This document shows positions 2,976-6,020 of a stretch of DNA of 6,020 bases, piece by piece. The stretch spans positions 1 through 6,020 of the forward strand of contig MKSH01000012.1 of the NCBI GenBank assembly GCA_001898095.1, read 5' to 3'. The stretch is from Solirubrobacterales bacterium 70-9 (lineage in GTDB: Bacteria > Actinomycetota > Thermoleophilia > Solirubrobacterales > 70-9). The stretch's first letter is position 1, and each line of letters starts with the position of its first letter. The position numbers were made by a program, and so were the translations under genes. The notes below the pieces were generated by a model. It saw nothing but the letters and a program-made list of their open reading frames with translations, had not been told where the DNA came from and did not search any database.

Positions 2976-5119
2976 TCGCCGCCCTCGCGGCCGCGGTGAC
3001 GGGTCCGCGCGGCCGCTGGGTGACGATCGCAACGTGGATCGCGATCGCGGTCGGCGGCTACGTCTGCCGCTCCCACATCGGCGACGTCGCCGCCGCCGGC
3101 CAGTCAGCCTTCCTGCCCAAGGGCGCCGAATCGGTGCAGGCGCTGGATGAGCTGAGCGGCGCCCGCACCGACACCGGGAAGCCGAGCGGCGGCGGGCACG
3201 AAGAGGTCCCGGCAGTCGTCGTCTTCGACCGCGAAGGCGGGCTCACGAACGACGATCTGAACGCGATCGGCAGACTCGGCCGCGGGCTGAACGAGCTGAA
3301 GATCACGGGCGCGACGCCGATCATCGATCCGTTCACCGCCGAAGCCCGGGAACCGCTCGGCGACATCGCCAAGCTCGACCGCGGGGTCGGCCCGATCTCC
3401 AACGACGGCGAAGCGGCGCTGGTGGTGCTGGCGCTGAACGCGGCGGACCACGGGGCGCTTCGCCGCGGCGTCGGGGAGATCCGCGAATACCTGGCCGCCC
3501 ACGCGGTCCCCGGCCTCAACGCCTACGTCACCGGCCCGGCCGGGATCGCCGCCGACCTCGACCAGGTCGCCGACGAAGCGGGCCAGACGCTCCTCTTCGC
3601 GACGCTCGGCCTGGTCCTCGTCCTGCTCCTGCTCGTCTACCGGGCGCCGCTCCTGGCGCTGCTGCCGCTGGTCGCGGTCGGCGCCGCCTACATGGTCGCG
3701 ATCGGCATCGCCTACCTGCTGATCAAGGCGGGCTGGATCGTCGTCAACACCGAGGGGACGTTCTTGCTCCTGGTGCTGGTGTTCGGCGCCGGCACCGATT
3801 ACTCGCTGCTGCTCGTCCACCGCTACCGCGAAGAGATCCAGAACGGGCGGCCCGCCCCCGAGGCGCTTCCGCTCGCCCTGCGCGAGACGATCCCCGCCGT
3901 CGGCGCCTCCGGCGGCACGGTGATGGCGGCGATGCTGGTGCTGCTGGTCGCCGACCTGCAGTCGACCCACTGGCTCGGGCCGATCCTGGCGATCGGCATC
4001 GGGGTGATGGTCTGCTCGGCGTTCACCCTCCTCCCCGCCCTGCTCGCGGTGCTCGGCGAGCGCGCCTTCTGGCCCGCCGCGCGGGCGCCGCGCCGTGCGG
4101 GCCCGGGGATCTGGGACCGGGTCGCGAGCCTGGTCGAGCGCCGCTCGCGGCCGATCATCGTGCTGGTCACCGGCGGCCTCGTCGTCCTCGCGCTCGGCAA
4201 CTTCCTCCACCACGGCACGATCGGCTTCGGCCAGGGCGAGACGAAGCGGACCAACTCGAGCGAAGGCACCGCGGTCCTGAACGAACACTTCCCGCCCGGG
4301 CTGGCCTCGCCGCTGACTGCCGTGGTGCCGCCCGACGAAGCGGCGAGGGTCACCGAAGGGATGAAGAACCTCGCCTCGGTGCGCCTGGCGATCCCGGTCC
4401 CGGCGGGCCACGGCTTCGAATCCTCGGCGGTCGCCATCGTCCTCGCCGGCAACCCGTACTCGGGCGAAGCGGCTGAAGAGGTCGGAAAGATCCGCGAACG
4501 CTTACACGCGATCTCGCCCGGCGCGCTGCTCGGCGGCCTGCCGGCGGAGAACTGGGACGTCGAGCAGACGAACGGCCGCGACACCGGCCTGATCGTGCCC
4601 CTGGTCCTGCTCGTCGTCGGGCTGATCCTGGCGGCGGTGCTGCGGGCGATCGCGGCGCCGCTCTACCTGATGGTCACCGTCGTCCTCTCCTTCGCCGGCA
4701 CCCTCGGCCTCTCGACCTTCCTCCTCTCCCAGTTCGGCGGCGAAGGGATTACCTTCGACCTCACCCTGCTCGCCTTCCTCTTCCTCGTCGCCCTGGGGGT
4801 CGACTACAACATCTTCCTGATGACCCGGGTGCGCGAGGAGGCGGCCCGGCACGGGACCAAGGCGGGGATGCTGCGGGCGCTGATCGCCACCGGCGGCGTC
4901 GTCACCGGGGCGGGGCTGATCCTCGCCGGGACCTTCGCCACCCTCACCCTGCTGCCGCTGGAGGAGCTGATCCAGATCGGCGCCACCGTCGCGATCGGCG
5001 TCCTCCTCGACACCTTCATCGTCCGCGCGCTGCTGATCCCGGCGATCACCTTCCGCCTCGGCGACCGGGCCTGGTGGCCGGCGCGACGGGGAGGGGCGGA
5101 GGCGCCCCCGCGGGGGTAG
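2972..5119 (+). CDS. MMPL family RND-type membrane transporter
   Basis: A 715-residue inner-membrane exporter of the MMPL (MmpL/YdfJ) family; such proteins use the proton gradient to export lipids, lipid-linked compounds or drugs. The layout is the duplicated RND plan. TM1 is at about 14-32, followed by a large extracytoplasmic loop (33-203) and TM2-TM6 (about 205-360). TM7 is at about 391-409, followed by a second loop (410-535) and TM8-TM12 (about 537-690). Each half carries the family's proton-relay Asp-Tyr pair: GAGTDYS (Asp276-Tyr277) and GVDYN (Asp611-Tyr612), each followed by a basic/acidic stretch (HRYREE, TRVREE). Both halves end in a similar R-A-(F/W)-W-P-A motif, reflecting the internal duplication. 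The length is usual for actinobacterial members without a long C-terminal domain. The substrate is unknown. The start is uncertain (GTG 2972, or ATG 2946 if a base is missing). The gene is divergent from the small basic protein gene. Regulation by the nearby ArsR-type proteins is possible but unproven. Confidence 0.95.
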   Translation: MIAALAAAVTGPRGRWVTIATWIAIAVGGYVCRSHIGDVAAAGQSAFLPKGAESVQALDELSGARTDTGKPSGGGHEEVPAVVVFDREGGLTNDDLNAIGRLGRGLNELKITGATPIIDPFTAEAREPLGDIAKLDRGVGPISNDGEAALVVLALNAADHGALRRGVGEIREYLAAHAVPGLNAYVTGPAGIAADLDQVADEAGQTLLFATLGLVLVLLLLVYRAPLLALLPLVAVGAAYMVAIGIAYLLIKAGWIVVNTEGTFLLLVLVFGAGTDYSLLLVHRYREEIQNGRPAPEALPLALRETIPAVGASGGTVMAAMLVLLVADLQSTHWLGPILAIGIGVMVCSAFTLLPALLAVLGERAFWPAARAPRRAGPGIWDRVASLVERRSRPIIVLVTGGLVVLALGNFLHHGTIGFGQGETKRTNSSEGTAVLNEHFPPGLASPLTAVVPPDEAARVTEGMKNLASVRLAIPVPAGHGFESSAVAIVLAGNPYSGEAAEEVGKIRERLHAISPGALLGGLPAENWDVEQTNGRDTGLIVPLVLLVVGLILAAVLRAIAAPLYLMVTVVLSFAGTLGLSTFLLSQFGGEGITFDLTLLAFLFLVALGVDYNIFLMTRVREEAARHGTKAGMLRALIATGGVVTGAGLILAGTFATLTLLPLEELIQIGATVAIGVLLDTFIVRALLIPAITFRLGDRAWWPARRGGAEAPPRG

Positions 5120-5170
5120 GGACGGCTGCGATTCGCGGCCGCCGCGCCCGCCCGAGGTGCGTCCGTCGGT

Positions 5171-5209
5171 GTCCGCATTTACCCCCATATATGAGGGGTA
5201 AATGCGGAC
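5171..5209. terminator. 15-bp perfect inverted repeat between convergent genes, probable bidirectional terminator
   Basis: GTCCGCATTTACCCC (5171-5185) is exactly repeated in reverse complement at 5195-5209. The 9-base centre contains CATATATG, itself a palindrome. It sits between the exporter (ending 5119) and the glutamate decarboxylase gene (ending 5299), which converge, so a hairpin terminator for both is the simplest reading. No T-tract follows on either strand. Arms with A/T-rich inner parts and such exact symmetry would also fit a protein-binding palindrome or a dispersed repeat unit; the sequence alone cannot decide. Confidence 0.55.
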
Positions 5210-5224
5210 GCTCAGGAAAGATCT

Positions 5225-5241
5225 GTGACGGAAGGCGTCAC
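5225..5241 (-). terminator. Short hairpin downstream of the glutamate decarboxylase gene
   Basis: GTGACG (5225-5230) and CGTCAC (5236-5241) form a 6-bp perfect stem with a 5-base loop. On the minus strand it comes about 60 bases after the decarboxylase stop and is followed by AGATCTTTCC, a poor T-rich tail. It may assist termination together with the larger hairpin. The rest of 5120-5298 shows no gene I can support. Confidence 0.35.
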
Positions 5242-5298
5242 GCGCACCGAACGCGCACTCGGCCTCTCCCTGAGGGTCGGCTTCCCGGCGCCCTTTCC

Positions 5299-6020
5299 TT
5301 AGACGTTCGGGCTGCGTTTCGCTTTGTGCCGCTCGCGCTTGTGCGCGTGGCCCTTCTTCTCCAGCGTCTCGCAGGCATGTTCGATGTCGTTCGCCAGGCG
5401 GTCGATCTGGGCGCGGCTGAGGGTGTGCTTGACCAGCGCCCGCAGGACCTTCACCTCCTGCGCGTTCGGCGGCATCGTGTACGCCGGAAGCATCCAGCCG
5501 CGCTCCGCCGAAACCTGGAAGGAGACGTCGAACTCGTCGTACTCCTTGCCCGGCAGGAGCTTGAAGGCGACCAGCGGCAGCTGCTCCTCCTTCTCGCCGA
5601 TCACTTCGAAGTGCCCGCACTTGTCCAGCTTCTCGACCAGCACCTCGGCGTTCGACTGCATCGCCTCCATCACGTCGGTGTAGCCCTCACGGCCGAGGCG
5701 GACGAAGTTGAAGTACTGGGCCAGGACCATCGAGGCGCCGGTGGAGAAGTTCAGCGTGAAGGTCGCGTCGGTCTCACCGAGGTAGTTCTCGTAGAAGACG
5801 AGTTCCTCGGCCAGGTCCTCCTTGGAGCGGAAGACGAGCCAGCCGATGCCCGGGTAGACGAGCCCGAACTTGTGGCCGGAGACGTTGATCGAGCGCACCT
5901 GCTCGAGCCGGAAGTCCCACTCCGAGTGCGGGTAGAGGAACGGCCAGACGAAGCCGCCGCTGGCCCCGTCGACGTGGATCGGCACGTCGTGCCCCTTCTC
6001 CGCCTTCAGCTTCACCAGGT
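5299..6020 (-). CDS. gad: Glutamate decarboxylase, C-terminal half (5' end beyond the window)
   Basis: PLP-dependent group II decarboxylase converting L-glutamate to GABA and CO2 in the cytoplasm with uptake of one proton, typically linked to acid tolerance or GABA metabolism. About 240 of the usual 460-470 residues are present; the frame runs off the window at 6020 with no true start. Signatures in order: HVDGASGGFVWPF, holding the Asp that contacts the PLP pyridine nitrogen; SINVSGHKFGLVYPGIGW with the PLP-binding lysine (codon 5869-5871); TFTLNFSTGASMVLAQYFNFVRLGREGYTDVM, diagnostic of bacterial GAD (compare E. coli [25 protein letters not shown]); and the small domain with GWMLPAYTMPPNAQEVKVLR. 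The last 19 residues (KKGHAHKRERHKAKRSPNV) are a His/Lys/Arg-rich tail following the family's normal end. The gene converges on the exporter. A related PLP decarboxylase is unlikely given the match across the whole fragment. Confidence 0.95.
   Translation of the reverse strand, partial: LVKLKAEKGHDVPIHVDGASGGFVWPFLYPHSEWDFRLEQVRSINVSGHKFGLVYPGIGWLVFRSKEDLAEELVFYENYLGETDATFTLNFSTGASMVLAQYFNFVRLGREGYTDVMEAMQSNAEVLVEKLDKCGHFEVIGEKEEQLPLVAFKLLPGKEYDEFDVSFQVSAERGWMLPAYTMPPNAQEVKVLRALVKHTLSRAQIDRLANDIEHACETLEKKGHAHKRERHKAKRSPNV

Noticed and set aside
3104..4411. 435-aa minus-strand open frame opposite the exporter
   Set aside because: Composition is dominated by Arg, Asp, Glu, Gln and Gly, as expected from the antisense of membrane-protein codons; the exporter on the plus strand has clear family motifs.
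5105..5116. CCCCCGCGGGGG palindrome just before the exporter stop
   Set aside because: As an RNA hairpin it leaves only about 4 pairs after allowing a loop, and runs of C/G are common here.
5171..5209. Possible XerCD dif site
   Set aside because: The arms are longer (15 bp) and the centre larger (9 bp) than the 11-6-11 layout of dif, and the sequence does not resemble known dif consensus.
4502..5620. 372-aa minus-strand open frame spanning the exporter end, intergenic region and decarboxylase
   Set aside because: It overlaps two confirmed genes in other frames and passes through the hairpin; the translation is low complexity.
1..6020. CRISPR array, tRNA or rRNA gene, riboswitch
   Set aside because: No regularly spaced repeats, cloverleaf-like sequence, rRNA segment or known riboswitch core was seen by eye on either strand.

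Overview
The window is very GC-rich with strong G/C bias at third codon positions. It carries ordinary chromosomal genes of a high-GC Gram-positive type. The style of the proteins (two ArsR-like regulators, an MMPL exporter, an actinobacterial-type acyl-CoA carboxylase beta subunit) and several TANNNT boxes 6-8 bases ahead of start codons suggest an actinomycete. A member of Thermoleophilia/Solirubrobacterales is my best guess, but that is inference and no rRNA is present to confirm it.

Layout. Bases 1-837 hold two genes on the minus strand: a START-like SRPBCC protein and, one base after its stop, the N-terminus of an acyl-CoA carboxylase carboxyltransferase subunit. The carboxyltransferase frame is broken by a perfect 71-bp tandem duplication starting at base 1, possibly a contig-edge artefact. 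Bases 846-945 hold a 90-bp MITE-like element with 18-bp terminal inverted repeats and a TAA duplication, sitting against the predicted -10 box of the SRPBCC gene. Bases 954-2631 hold two divergent, paralogous ArsR-type winged-helix regulators separated by about 385 bases. That gap contains a possible single-pass membrane miniprotein and candidate operator sequences. Bases 2617-2639 form a GC-rich hairpin built around the stop codon of the second regulator. It faces a small convergent gene for a basic, tryptophan-rich protein of unknown function (2646-2891, minus). Bases 2946-5119 hold a 12-TM MMPL/RND-type exporter, preceded by a 9-codon frame that overlaps its start. Bases 5120-5298 are a convergent intergenic region with a 15-bp perfect inverted repeat. 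Bases 5299-6020 hold the C-terminal half of a PLP-dependent glutamate decarboxylase on the minus strand, cut by the window edge.

How the parts fit. The SRPBCC and carboxyltransferase genes look like one operon, perhaps linked to acyl or lipid metabolism. The two regulators probably control their own intergenic region, and may control neighbours including the exporter, although nothing in the sequence proves this. Glutamate decarboxylase is an independent transcription unit. I do not see a large, new multi-gene system. The features most worth checking are the MITE-like hairpin at a promoter, the exporter start region (uORF or missing base), the paired regulators with shared upstream motifs, and the inverted repeat at 5171-5209.
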